Of a stretch of DNA of 64,000 bases, positions 34,672 to 43,874 are shown piece after piece (within the stretch, counting starts at the first letter, position 1; each line of letters opens with the position of its first letter). A program made the translations under genes and the position numbers. Origin of the DNA: Rhodopirellula baltica (GTDB lineage Bacteria; Planctomycetota; Planctomycetia; Pirellulales; Pirellulaceae); assembly GCA_002901265.1 (NCBI GenBank), contig PPHI01000048.1, positions 62,001 through 126,000 of the forward strand, written 5' to 3'. Under the pieces are notes generated by a model. The model was not told the DNA's origin. It made no database searches and was given only the letters and a program-made list of their open reading frames with translations.

Positions 34672-35769
34672 GTGAAGCCTCGTAAAATTGCTTGCTTTAT
34701 CCACTCGCTCTCCGGTGGTGGCGCCGAACGGGTGATGGCTGGCCTGACTAATGACCTCGCCCTGCGCGGACACGACGTGGCGCTCGTCACGTTGACTCCA
34801 GACAGCGATCGGAACCACAAGACAATCGCGCAGGTTCAGCGCCACTGCCTGGATGTCGACTCGAACGCATGTTCGCTGTTCGCAAAGATCCGACAGGTAC
34901 GAAAACGGCATCGTTCGATCGCCGATGCAATTGACAGGATCAAACCCGATGTGGTGATTTCGTTTTGCGACCGAACGAATATCGATGTACTGCTTGCCAG
35001 TCATCCAGACGGCCCTCCCGTGATCGCCTGTGAACGCAGTGATCCGTCGGCGCAATCGCTGGGGCGTTTCTGGGAACGAATGCGACGGAAGAGCTATGCG
35101 AAAGCTCGTTGTGTTGTTGCATTGACTGAGGCATCCGCTGGCTACCTGGAAGCGTTCGCTCCTCGCGTCGTCGTGATCCCATCGGCGGTCCGAGCACCCG
35201 ACTTGGTTTCTGATCGCAAAACGGCACAAGCGAATCGATGTATCGTTGGTGCTGGGCGACTTGAAAATGAAAAAGGCTTCGATCGACTGATCCGTGCGTT
35301 TGCGGTCGCTACAAAAACGCATCCAGACTGGACCTTGAAAATCTATGGCGACGGTCGGCTGCGCGACGAATTGCGAGAATTTGCCGCGACGCTTGGCATC
35401 ATCGACCGCGTCGAAATGCCGGGTTGGGTTCAGCCCTTAACCCCCGAACTCGCACAAGCGTCGATCTTTTGTTTGTCCAGTCGCTACGAAGGGTTCCCGT
35501 CGGTCCTGTTGGAAGCGATGTCCGTCGGTGTGCCGAGTATCAGCGTGGATTGCGAAAGCGGGCCCCGTGCGATCATCAATCACGAACAAAACGGTTTGTT
35601 GGTCCCGGACCAAAGCGAGGCCTTGGCGGCGGGACTGCAACGCATGATCGCGGATGACGAGACGCGCGAACGTTTTGGTCACGAAGGTCGAAATGTCACG
35701 CAGCGTTACGGATGGGATGCGATGATCGACAGCTACGAAAACTTAGTCGCTGAGGTTGCCGCACGCTGA
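34672..35769 (+). CDS. Glycosyltransferase family 4 protein
   Basis: GTG at 34672 (VKPRKIACFIHSLSGGGAER) gives 365 residues; TTG at 34654 is an alternative. The N-terminal Rossmann domain has the Gly-rich donor loop LSGGGAERVMAGL. The C-terminal domain contains IVGAGRLENEKGFDRLIRAF and the nucleotide-sugar motif SSRYEGFPSVLLEAMSVGVP with the E-x7-E pair. It is a retaining GT4 enzyme, likely in cell-envelope or exopolysaccharide synthesis. The gene lies 20 bp after the Tyr/Pro-rich protein and ends with a terminator hairpin. Confidence 0.92.
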   Translation: MKPRKIACFIHSLSGGGAERVMAGLTNDLALRGHDVALVTLTPDSDRNHKTIAQVQRHCLDVDSNACSLFAKIRQVRKRHRSIADAIDRIKPDVVISFCDRTNIDVLLASHPDGPPVIACERSDPSAQSLGRFWERMRRKSYAKARCVVALTEASAGYLEAFAPRVVVIPSAVRAPDLVSDRKTAQANRCIVGAGRLENEKGFDRLIRAFAVATKTHPDWTLKIYGDGRLRDELREFAATLGIIDRVEMPGWVQPLTPELAQASIFCLSSRYEGFPSVLLEAMSVGVPSISVDCESGPRAIINHEQNGLLVPDQSEALAAGLQRMIADDETRERFGHEGRNVTQRYGWDAMIDSYENLVAEVAAR

Positions 35770-35775
35770 AGCCGC

Positions 35776-35803
35776 AAATCGCTGACTTATGACAGCGATT
35801 TTT
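35776..35803 (+). terminator. Rho-independent terminator after the GT4 gene
   Basis: AAATCGCTG (35776-35784) pairs with CAGCGATTT (35793-35801) around an 8-base loop, followed by more T. It lies between the convergent GT4 and GGDEF genes and may act in both directions. Confidence 0.7.
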
Positions 35804-35817
35804 GTTGATGGCTTGGA

Positions 35818-38088
35818 TCAGGATTCGCTCGGCAGCAATTCGCCCATGAGGTAGCAACGAAAGCTTGCGATCAATTCTTTTGCGGCGTCTTTCAAATCAC
35901 GGCGTCGACGATCACGGTTCCGTACAGGCTTCAGTTCGATATGCACTTTTGTGAAGCACGCTTGGTTTGCGTTCTGAGACAGCATCTCGTCTTGCTGTGC
36001 ACCGCTAAGCGTCAGCACGACATGGAAAGTGATCTTGTGATCCATTCGTCGCCGACCGCCTGGCGCCGGACGAGATGTGACTTTGAGTGACAGCTGGTTT
36101 TCAGCAACGTTGACGATTTCGGCTTGGTGATCGGACACAAAGCCGCGTAGTTTTTCGATCGCCAAGTCGACAGGAACAGGCATCAGGATGTCAACGTTCG
36201 TCGAAGTGCTATCGTCGGCACCTGTCAACCAATCAAACCAGCCGCTCTTCTGCGGTTCCGATTGGAATTCAGACATCTTGCCGAGTCCAAGCTGGACGAC
36301 TCGGTTTCGCCCATTGTCTTTTGCCTTCAGCAGCGCGCGATCTGCGCGAGCCAAGATGGTCTCGGGACTGTCGCCAGATTGAAACTCCGTCACACCAAAA
36401 CTGGCGGTGATGCATTCGCCACCCAGCGAATCGACAGCGGTTTCCTCAAGAGCTTGACGGATCACTTCGGCTCGCTTCGCCCCCGTCGCGTTGTCACAGG
36501 AAGCCGCCAACAACAGGAACTCTTCCCCGCCGTAACGTGCAACCAAGTCTCCGTCGCGGCTATGTGCCCGCAAGATATTGGCGAATACCTTGAGCGCATC
36601 GTCGCCGGCTGGGTGACCGTAGGTATCGTTGATTCGTTTAAAGTGATCGATATCACAGATCACAAGAGCAAAGGTTGCGCCGCCTTTGGCGGTCTGCTCA
36701 ACGAGCTGCTGGAGTGTTTCATCAAAGTGTGCTCGGTTGGAGACACGCGTCAACGGATCGAGCCGTGTTTGCATGTGCAGGGAACTCAACCGCCGTTCCA
36801 AGTTTTTGCGGTCGGACAAGTCGTGGATCACGACAACGGTACCGATCGAACCGGGTTGCAACCCGCTGACCGGGGCAACCTCGACATGGACGGGAAGTGG
36901 CTCGTTGCCGGGACACTCGATCACCATGTTACGGCGAACAGGCTCGCCAGTTTGCAGACACTCTTGAAGCGGGCAGACGGATTCTTCGTCGCGATCCCGA
37001 TCTGCATCTCTCATTCGTAAAACTGAGGCGGAAAGCTGTTTGCCAACCATCGCTTCGGCAGGAAACCCAGTCATGCGTTCCATCGCACCGTTCCAGATTT
37101 CGATGTTGCCTTCGTTGTCGGTGTAGGCAACGCCGTCTTTGAGCGATTTGTGCAGTTGGTGATTGAACAAGGTTTCTCGCCGAACCGTCTCGCCTTTGTT
37201 TCGCTTTTTCGGCTCACTCGAAAACGAAGTCGAACCGGTCCAATACTCGCTGGAAACTTCCGGACGAAGCTGCTGCAACCAACGATGAACCATCGTTCCT
37301 TGCAGAATCTCAGGCTTCAGTTCCAAGAGACGGCTAAAGTCTGCCACCAGCGTCGGATCAAATTGAGTGCCGCTGTTGCGGACGAGTTCGGTCAACGCGC
37401 CATCACGGCTCATCGCGGCTCGATAAACTTGTTCAGTTGTCATCGCGTCGAATGCGTCCGCGATCGCGAGCATCCGAGCACCCAAGGGCAACGCTTCTCC
37501 ACGGGGCGCCTCATCGTCGCGACGACTGTCGAACCAGACATTTCCGTAGCGAACGATGTCCAATAATTCGACGTCGCTGGTGCAGCCTTGCAGGATTTGA
37601 CAGCCCAAGGCAGGGCAAGTGTCCATCACGAGCTGCTCGTCGATGGTTAATTTTCCTGGCTTCCGCAGGATCCGGTCGGGGATGCCAATTTTGCCGATGT
37701 CGTGCAGCAATGCCGCGACTTCGATTCGGTCGCGCTGATCCGAGTCCAACCGCATGGATTCGGCCCAGCTGCTACAAAATAGCGCCACTCGCAAACCGTG
37801 AGCTGCCGTTGCAGAGTGCTTTGATCGGAGTGCGAAGTACAGTGACGTTGCGACCCCAAGTCGGACTGCCGCCAGACGATTTTCGGCGATCAAAATCGGG
37901 TCGTCACCAGGCGCTGTGCCCGCCTCGCTCGACACGGCATTCGCGGCGAATTGCAGGTTTGCGAGCATCGCAGCGATATCCGGTGCTGCGGACGAATAGG
38001 CAGACGGTTCGATGGTGGGGCTGCCTCCGCCGGGGTTCATGTCGTCAGCGGACATGCCGGTACTTTGCAGTCGGGTTGGTTGATTCAT
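35818..38088 (-). CDS. Degenerate HD-GYP / PAS / GGDEF diguanylate cyclase
   Basis: ATG at 38088 (MNQPTRLQSTGMSADD) gives 756 residues; a start 75 nt upstream is also possible. The first part is an HD-GYP-like domain with HDIGKIGIPDRIL at ~129-141 and ALPLGARMLAIADAFDAMTT at ~199-218. The HHE...GYP motif is replaced (VRYGNVWFDSRRDDEAP). A PAS domain follows at ~320-425, then a GGDEF domain with RYGGEEF at ~518-524 and an I-site-like RDGD. The last ~130 residues are a beta-rich domain I do not recognise. It should make cyclic-di-GMP; the HD part is probably sensory. Confidence 0.88.
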   Translation of the reverse strand: MNQPTRLQSTGMSADDMNPGGGSPTIEPSAYSSAAPDIAAMLANLQFAANAVSSEAGTAPGDDPILIAENRLAAVRLGVATSLYFALRSKHSATAAHGLRVALFCSSWAESMRLDSDQRDRIEVAALLHDIGKIGIPDRILRKPGKLTIDEQLVMDTCPALGCQILQGCTSDVELLDIVRYGNVWFDSRRDDEAPRGEALPLGARMLAIADAFDAMTTEQVYRAAMSRDGALTELVRNSGTQFDPTLVADFSRLLELKPEILQGTMVHRWLQQLRPEVSSEYWTGSTSFSSEPKKRNKGETVRRETLFNHQLHKSLKDGVAYTDNEGNIEIWNGAMERMTGFPAEAMVGKQLSASVLRMRDADRDRDEESVCPLQECLQTGEPVRRNMVIECPGNEPLPVHVEVAPVSGLQPGSIGTVVVIHDLSDRKNLERRLSSLHMQTRLDPLTRVSNRAHFDETLQQLVEQTAKGGATFALVICDIDHFKRINDTYGHPAGDDALKVFANILRAHSRDGDLVARYGGEEFLLLAASCDNATGAKRAEVIRQALEETAVDSLGGECITASFGVTEFQSGDSPETILARADRALLKAKDNGRNRVVQLGLGKMSEFQSEPQKSGWFDWLTGADDSTSTNVDILMPVPVDLAIEKLRGFVSDHQAEIVNVAENQLSLKVTSRPAPGGRRRMDHKITFHVVLTLSGAQQDEMLSQNANQACFTKVHIELKPVRNRDRRRRDLKDAAKELIASFRCYLMGELLPSES

Positions 38089-38376
38089 CGGGTCAAACAA
38101 GGGAACAATGCGGCTGGATTTCCTAATGAAAAAACATAGGTCACACCCAAATCCTTGCTTCATTTTTGGGGGTTAGCCCTCGCCGACACGCTAATCGGAA
38201 TAACCGGATCCCCCCGATCGTGCCAAGGTGTCAGATCACCGTCGGATGACGATCGAAAAGGTTGCGATTCGCCCCTCGCGTACCTAGGATAGAAGCAGTC
38301 TGCTGGGCGAAGGATGTCGCCGGAGAGATACGCAGCACCCCGGCTTTTGACGAGCCTCTCCTTTGGTACCGGCACC

Positions 38377-38925
38377 GTGAGTCTTTCAGAGATAGATCGA
38401 ATACTGCTTCAACAATGCATCGATGGAGCTCCGCGCGCCTGGCAGGACTTTGTCGAGCGTTTTCTCGGTCTGGTCATCCACGTCGCCAACCACACCGCCC
38501 AAGCGAAGGGCATCAAGTTGGACGAATCGCTGCGTGACGATCTGGTCGCAGAAGTTTTCTTGGTTCTGATTTCAAACGACCGTGGCGTGCTTCGTCGATT
38601 CCGCCGCAACAGTTCGCTTGCGACGTACCTGACCGTGATCGCTCGCCGTGTGATTTCTCGCCGACTTTTCGATTTGGTCGGTAATCAGGAGATCGAGGTC
38701 GACGCTGGACATCAAAAGATCGCGTCGCTGGCAACTCGGATCGAAAACCGCGAGGAAGTGGAACGCCTTCTTGAAAGGCTAGATCCTCAGGAATCGAATG
38801 TCGTCCGCATGTATCACTTGGAAGGCAAGAGCTACCACGAAATCAGCCAAGTCGTGGGGCTCGCAGAAAACTCGATCGGACCGCTTCTCACACGCGCACG
38901 CCAAAAAATGCGAGAGGGTGCTTAG
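38377..38925 (+). CDS. ECF-type RNA polymerase sigma factor
   Basis: GTG at 38377 (VSLSEIDRILLQQCIDGAPR) gives the start typical of this planctomycete ECF group; ATG at 38314 would add 21 residues. Region 2 contains WQDFVERFLGLVIHVAN and ESLRDDLVAEVFLVLI. The SSLATYLTVIARRVISRR stretch is the DNA-melting region. Region 4 is RLDPQESNVVRMYHLEGKSY with a helix-turn-helix (YHEISQVVGLAENSIGPLLT). No anti-sigma gene is adjacent. The next gene starts 5 bp after the stop, so the two are probably cotranscribed. Confidence 0.9.
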   Translation: MSLSEIDRILLQQCIDGAPRAWQDFVERFLGLVIHVANHTAQAKGIKLDESLRDDLVAEVFLVLISNDRGVLRRFRRNSSLATYLTVIARRVISRRLFDLVGNQEIEVDAGHQKIASLATRIENREEVERLLERLDPQESNVVRMYHLEGKSYHEISQVVGLAENSIGPLLTRARQKMREGA

Positions 38926-38930
38926 GCCCA

Positions 38931-40193
38931 ATGGCAACGAACAAGGACGCGTCTCATTTTGCACGCCGCAGCTTTATCAAAGACGGCGGGTTGATGATTG
39001 CCGGCGGGGCGATCGGAACCTCGATTTCCGCTCCCGATACTGCTGCCGCAAAGACACCGAACACTTCGTCAACGCTTGAGCCAATACGCATCGGTTTCTA
39101 TGGCTGTGGACGTCGGGCGAAGGAATTGGCAGACGCCGCTCTGGGACAATCACAAGTTTCCGCTGTCGTGACCGGTTTAGCTGACCGTTTCGGATCACAA
39201 ACCCAATCGATGTTTCGTATGTTGAAAGGGCGTCATGCATCCGCAGTCGCCCCGAATTGCGTTCGTGCATCGGGGCCGGAATGCCTCGACGAACTGCTCC
39301 AATCCGACACCCAAGCGGTTTACGTTGCAACACCACCAGTCGATCGGGCCCAAGTCGTTCGCCAGTTGATCGGTGCCGGAAAGCACGTGTTTCTCGAAAA
39401 GCCGCTTGGCAGTGACCTTGCGGATGTCCTGTCGATGTCGCCGCTCGCCGCCCAAGCCCAACGACAAGGATTAACGGTCTTCGCCGGCTTGCAGCGTCGA
39501 TACGACCAGCGACTCGTCGAAACCATTGGGCAATTGCATGCCGGACTGATTGGCGAACCTGTTTTTGCCAAAGCCTACTGCAACGGGGGCCCTCTGCGAA
39601 AACGCTCGAACCAAGCGAGCGAATCCGACGAAGACTATCGCCTCAAGAACTGGAATCATTTCCTTGCTGCTGGCGGTGATTTCTTGGTCGAACAGCACGT
39701 CGCCGGACTTGATGTCGTCCACTGGGCACTCGGCCGAACGCCGATCGCCGCACAAGGCCAAGGCGGTTGGTCCGAATCACGAACCGAACAGCAGGTCGCA
39801 CAAACCGAAGTCTTCGATCACCAAACGGTCGAGTTTGACTTCGGCGACGTTACGCTGCTTTCCCAATGCCGCCGTGTCTCCAAAGGCTGGAACGCAGTTG
39901 GCGAATCGATCCATTGCACCGAAGGCACACTGGACTTAGCTGCTGGAAAAGCGTACCGCCGAAACGGTGACTTGATTTGGGAAAGTCACGTTCAGTCGAC
40001 GCCTAAAGCAAACACCGAAGCTCAGCAAATCGCGTTCTTGAATTCAATTGCCGAGGGCGACGCGAGAATCGAAATCGAACAAGCTGCCCAAAGCACGCTG
40101 ATCGCACTCCTGGGACAACAAGCGACCCTCAGCAAACGCCGGATCCGCATGGACAAAATGCTGGAACAGGCGATCGCGGCGATGACTGCATAG
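38931..40193 (+). CDS. Gfo/Idh/MocA family oxidoreductase, Tat-exported
   Basis: The 420-residue protein starts with a Tat signal (ARRSFIKDGGLMIAGGAIGT). The Rossmann start is IRIGFYGCGRRAKELA at ~48. The EKP motif is VFLEKPLGSD, and the C-terminal domain has the conserved GGDFLVEQHVAGLDVVHWAL. It is the second such enzyme in this window and shares only the family fold with the one at 7462. Its distance of 5 bp from the sigma factor gene suggests co-expression. Substrate is unknown. Confidence 0.9.
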   Translation: MATNKDASHFARRSFIKDGGLMIAGGAIGTSISAPDTAAAKTPNTSSTLEPIRIGFYGCGRRAKELADAALGQSQVSAVVTGLADRFGSQTQSMFRMLKGRHASAVAPNCVRASGPECLDELLQSDTQAVYVATPPVDRAQVVRQLIGAGKHVFLEKPLGSDLADVLSMSPLAAQAQRQGLTVFAGLQRRYDQRLVETIGQLHAGLIGEPVFAKAYCNGGPLRKRSNQASESDEDYRLKNWNHFLAAGGDFLVEQHVAGLDVVHWALGRTPIAAQGQGGWSESRTEQQVAQTEVFDHQTVEFDFGDVTLLSQCRRVSKGWNAVGESIHCTEGTLDLAAGKAYRRNGDLIWESHVQSTPKANTEAQQIAFLNSIAEGDARIEIEQAAQSTLIALLGQQATLSKRRIRMDKMLEQAIAAMTA

Positions 40194-40199
40194 CGCAGC

Positions 40200-40240
40200 A
40201 AAAAACCGGGTGAACGACTGAATCAGTCAATCACCCGGGT
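40200..40240 (-). terminator. Rho-independent terminator downstream of rpmJ
   Basis: CCGGGTGA (40206-40213) pairs with TCACCCGG (40231-40238), with an inner GACTGAATCAGTC stem. The A-run at 40200-40205 gives a U-tail on the minus strand. It probably ends the rpmJ transcript and may also stop transcription from the oxidoreductase gene in the opposite direction. Confidence 0.8.
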
Positions 40241-40270
40241 TTGCTTGTTCTGCTGAACGCTGGCGATGGA

Positions 40271-40423
40271 TTAGCGACGGGTCTTTTTGACCTTCGCTCC
40301 ACCTTGGCGAACTTTAAATTTAGGGTTGCTCTTGCAGATCACGTAGACGCGACCACGTCGTTTGACGACTTGGCAGTCGGGGTGACGATACTTGAGAGCT
40401 CCGATGCTGCTGACAACTTTCAT
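40271..40423 (-). CDS. rpmJ: Ribosomal protein bL36, zinc-free (YkgO-like) type
   Basis: The 50-residue protein ([20 protein letters not shown]... ending VKKTRR) is a 50S large-subunit protein. The core [20 protein letters not shown] identifies bL36. The standard zinc ligands CxxC and H are not complete: only C17 and C30 remain, and the late His is Phe36. This matches the C-minus YkgO form rather than the four-ligand form. It is very short and has its own terminator, with an AGGAACCAGG stretch upstream of the ATG that may serve as a ribosome-binding site. No Zur-like operator was obvious. Confidence 0.92.
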   Translation of the reverse strand: MKVVSSIGALKYRHPDCQVVKRRGRVYVICKSNPKFKVRQGGAKVKKTRR

Positions 40424-40745
40424 TGGGCCTGGTTCCTGTCAATCGCGTCCATCGCAATTGAATCGGACGCTTCGAAATCGATTTCGACCTTCACCACATT
40501 CCTCGTTGGTGAAAATCGCAGCAATTGGCTGATTGTGAAGGTCGCAGAGTATAGCGGTCTTAAAAATAGGTTCAACGGCAAACACGCGTCTTGTGGCGCA
40601 AAGTGACTGCAAATGTCGGTTTATTTGCCTGAACCTACCTGCCCCATACTCCGTCGCATGGGGGGACTTCCCCTTTTTGACACAGCTTCTAATCTGTCCC
40701 GCATCTTCAGAACCTGGCGGTGCACTCTTTTGGAACGGATGCTCG
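40424..40745. other. Divergent region between rpmJ and larC
   Basis: This ~320-bp region separates rpmJ (minus) from larC (plus). It contains the likely promoters of both. The frame running into larC from 40593 has no coding character. No RNA gene or repeat was seen. Confidence 0.35.
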
Positions 40746-41942
40746 ATGACCAAAACGGCCTATTTTGATTGCCTGAGCGGAATTAGCGGCGACATGACCT
40801 TGGCGGCATTGATCGACCTGGGGGCTTCGGTCGAGCAAATCGAATCGTCACTGCGATCGATGGGACTTCCCGATCTGTCTCTGACGGCACAAGACGTGAA
40901 GAAATGTGGTTTCCGCAGCAAATCGATCACGATCGGGCACCCACCCCAAAAGGCCCACCGGCACCTCCATCACATCCACGACATGATCGATGGGGCCGGG
41001 GAAATCGATGCGGAAGCTAAATCGCTCGCTAAACGAATCTTCGGCCACGTCGCCGTCGCCGAGGCAAAGGTTCACGGGACGACCCTTCAGAAGGTCCACT
41101 TTCACGAAGTCGGCGCGATTGACTCAATCGCTGACATTGTCGGCGTCTCGATCGCAATCACCTCGCTTGGTATCCGCTCGGCGCTCGCATCGCCCGTCCC
41201 AACAGGGACCGGAACGATCACAATCGACCACGGAACGGTCTCGGTCCCTGCGCCAGCGACCGCAGAAATTTTGCGAGGAATTCCAATTGCCAGTTCCACG
41301 ATTGCCCGTGAACTGACAACACCAACTGGCGCGGCAATCCTGAAGGAGTTGTGCGTTGGCTTCGGCCCCGTCCCCGACATGACGATCGAGGCGATCGGCT
41401 ACGGCGCCGGGACAATGGACTTGGACGGACAACCAAACATTCTGAGGGTGCTTGTGGGAGAATGCGGAACACAACCCTCGCTGCAAACTCACCAGTCGCT
41501 CCAACATGACCACGTGGTTGTATTGGAAACCAATCTTGACGACGCAACGGGCGAACAAATCGCGAACTGTTCACAACGGTTGCTTCAAGCAGGTGCCCTC
41601 GACGTCACCCAAACCGCTTGCACGATGAAGAAAGGTCGCAGTGGCATTTTGTTGTCGGTCATTGCACAACCGGATCGACTAGGCTTGATGGAAGAACTGA
41701 TCTTCCGGCACACTTCGGCAATCGGAGTCCGCCGCCGAATCGCCGAACGCGACATCCTGCCGCGACGGAACGTGTCCATCGAAACACCACTTGGTCGAAT
41801 CGCCGCGAAAGTTGTTCGATTGCCCAACGGTGACGAACGCATGAAAGTCGAATCCGATGACGCCTACCGCTTGGCAGAGGAAAATGGCTTGACCTGCCAA
41901 GATATCCGCCAGATCGCAGAACAAAGTTTCTCGGGAAGTTAA
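40746..41942 (+). CDS. larC: Nickel pincer cofactor biosynthesis protein LarC
   Basis: ATG at 40746 (MTKTAYFDCLSGISGDMTLA) gives 398 residues. LarC is the nickel insertase of the lactate-racemase cofactor pathway; it uses CTP in the known enzyme. Visible motifs are FDCLSGISGDMTLAALIDLG, a His-rich stretch (HPPQKAHRHLHHIHDMIDGA) and VHFHEVGAIDSIADIVGV. The C-terminal LETNLDDATGEQIANCSQRL follows. In Lactiplantibacillus the protein needs a frameshift to join LarC1 and LarC2; here it is one open frame. No larA, larB or larE is in the window. Confidence 0.93.
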   Translation: MTKTAYFDCLSGISGDMTLAALIDLGASVEQIESSLRSMGLPDLSLTAQDVKKCGFRSKSITIGHPPQKAHRHLHHIHDMIDGAGEIDAEAKSLAKRIFGHVAVAEAKVHGTTLQKVHFHEVGAIDSIADIVGVSIAITSLGIRSALASPVPTGTGTITIDHGTVSVPAPATAEILRGIPIASSTIARELTTPTGAAILKELCVGFGPVPDMTIEAIGYGAGTMDLDGQPNILRVLVGECGTQPSLQTHQSLQHDHVVVLETNLDDATGEQIANCSQRLLQAGALDVTQTACTMKKGRSGILLSVIAQPDRLGLMEELIFRHTSAIGVRRRIAERDILPRRNVSIETPLGRIAAKVVRLPNGDERMKVESDDAYRLAEENGLTCQDIRQIAEQSFSGS

Positions 41943-42116
41943 CGAGCAATCCCGAACTTGGGATGCCATACAACTGGCAACAATCTGTATGAATAAAGAT
42001 GCTCATCACCGAGACGGTGGTGGGTTCGATTACCTTGAACTTTTGAACGACCGACACGGGATGTGTCGACATCGAATACGAATTTCTAGCTATTGACGCA
42101 CATCAGCGATAACCGG

Positions 42117-43874
42117 ATGGACTATCCAGCGACGAACGATTCCGACGCCGGGCACCGATCCACGATCGAGTCTCCCGAACCGAACAACAACGCACCAACC
42201 CCAATGTCTGAACCGACAACACCGGGGATCAACACGCCCCACCAATCCGATCGAACCAAACCGGTTCGCATCGACCAATGGGTCCTGTTCAATATCGCCA
42301 TCCCAATCTTGCTGATTTTGGGAGGCGTATTCGTTTTCAAGGTGTTGGGCGAAGCAACAGCCAAACCGCTTCCACCACCAAATACGTCGCCGGACGCTGT
42401 GCTCGAAAGCCTGCCGATGGTAGCGACCGAACAGATCGAATCGCTCGAAGCCACCGGGCAACAGTTGGAACTGGTGATCGATGGCACGGTTGTTCCCTAT
42501 CAAGAAGCACAGATTTCGGCCGAAGTCGCAGGACGCATCATCTTAAAAAGCGAGACGTGCGAGGCCGGTCAAAAGGTCCGCAAAGGCGACTTGCTGATGC
42601 AGATCGATTCGACGGACTATGAACTGGATGTCGAGCGACTGACCCGCCAACGGGAACAAGAGTATCGTGCGCTCGGAGAAGTGGACCAAGAGATCATCAA
42701 CACGCAAAAGACGCTTGATGTTGCCCGCCAAGAAGTTCGCTTGCAACAACAAGAGGTCGAACGCCAACAACGATTGAGTCAGTTCGGAAGCCAAAGCGAA
42801 CTCGATCGTGCGAAAAGCAGCTTGTTGACCGCGACACAGCAATTGCTCAGCTACGAAAACCAAATCGAAACACTCCGTCGGCGACGCTCGAAACTGGAGG
42901 CGACTGAGCAACTTGCGGCCACGCAACTGAAGGTCGCCGAAGTCAATTTGGCGCGCTGCAACGTCACCGCACCGATTGACGGTGTGATCGTGAGCGAACA
43001 AGCCGACGTGAATAACTTCGTTAGCCGCGGCAACGTTCTTGTCACGATCGAAAACGTGAGCAAGTCCGAAGTCATCGCCAACATGCGAATGGACCAGCTT
43101 CAATGGGTGATCGATCAAAAGCCTGCTGACAACTCAGCTTCTGGCGACGACCCAAATACACTCACCGGGTACGACTTGCCCGACACCAAAGCGATCATCG
43201 AATACTCGGTCGCGGGGCGTGAAGGTGCGACGCATCGCTGGTCCGGCACACTGGTTTCTTACGACGGCGTTGGGATCGACCCCAGTACCCGGACCGTTCC
43301 CGTTCGTATCGTCGTTGATGACCCGGCTCACTATTTCGACGAAGACGGTCAGCAAAAACAAACCAATCGAACGTCAAACTTGTTGCGTGGGATGTTTGTC
43401 AGCGTTCGTTTACAACTGCGGCCGAATGCGGAGCTCGTCGTGATACCGGCGCGTGCTCTGCGTCCGGGAAACCGTGTCTGGAAATTCCGCCCCGACCCAC
43501 GCGTCCTGGATGAAGCCGTTCTAGCCGCCCAAGAGAAGGCGAAGGAAGCGGAAGCCGACACGGCGACGACCGCCGCTGTCACCGAAGTTCCCGAAGCCGA
43601 AGACGCCCCCGAAGCCGGCGAAGCCTTCGATCCCAAGAAGTGGACTCCCGGACTGGTCGCCTATTCGCAAACAGTTTTCCCCATCGAATCACTGCGGTTA
43701 GCTGAAAAGAAGAAACGCGACCCGAACTTAGCGCCATCGCTGCAGACGGCCGATCGATACTGGGTTTGTGAAGCCAAGCGTTCGGACCTCGACAACGGAG
43801 ACTTCGTCGTCGTGTCACCACTGGATTCCATCCCACCAGACGGACTTGCCGTGAGGGCGGAGTTGACGCAATGA
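42117..43874 (+). CDS. RND efflux periplasmic adaptor (HlyD/MFP family)
   Basis: ATG at 42117 (MDYPATNDSDAGHRST) gives 585 residues; TTG at 42093 is an alternative. A TM at ~60-80 (WVLFNIAIPILLILGGVFVF) anchors it. Beta-barrel and lipoyl-like strands (VVPYQEAQISAEVAGRIILK) flank a long Gln/Glu/Arg-rich coiled coil (~190-280). The adaptor end has NVTAPIDGVIVSEQADVNNF. The C-terminal third has an Ala/Glu-rich insert absent from small adaptors. Its stop overlaps the permease start (ATGA), so the two genes form an efflux operon without a linked TolC. Confidence 0.9.
   Translation: MDYPATNDSDAGHRSTIESPEPNNNAPTPMSEPTTPGINTPHQSDRTKPVRIDQWVLFNIAIPILLILGGVFVFKVLGEATAKPLPPPNTSPDAVLESLPMVATEQIESLEATGQQLELVIDGTVVPYQEAQISAEVAGRIILKSETCEAGQKVRKGDLLMQIDSTDYELDVERLTRQREQEYRALGEVDQEIINTQKTLDVARQEVRLQQQEVERQQRLSQFGSQSELDRAKSSLLTATQQLLSYENQIETLRRRRSKLEATEQLAATQLKVAEVNLARCNVTAPIDGVIVSEQADVNNFVSRGNVLVTIENVSKSEVIANMRMDQLQWVIDQKPADNSASGDDPNTLTGYDLPDTKAIIEYSVAGREGATHRWSGTLVSYDGVGIDPSTRTVPVRIVVDDPAHYFDEDGQQKQTNRTSNLLRGMFVSVRLQLRPNAELVVIPARALRPGNRVWKFRPDPRVLDEAVLAAQEKAKEAEADTATTAAVTEVPEAEDAPEAGEAFDPKKWTPGLVAYSQTVFPIESLRLAEKKKRDPNLAPSLQTADRYWVCEAKRSDLDNGDFVVVSPLDSIPPDGLAVRAELTQ

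Noticed and set aside
36262-37020. Plus-strand 252-residue frame inside the GGDEF gene
   Set aside because: It lies antisense to a protein with clear GGDEF and PAS motifs.
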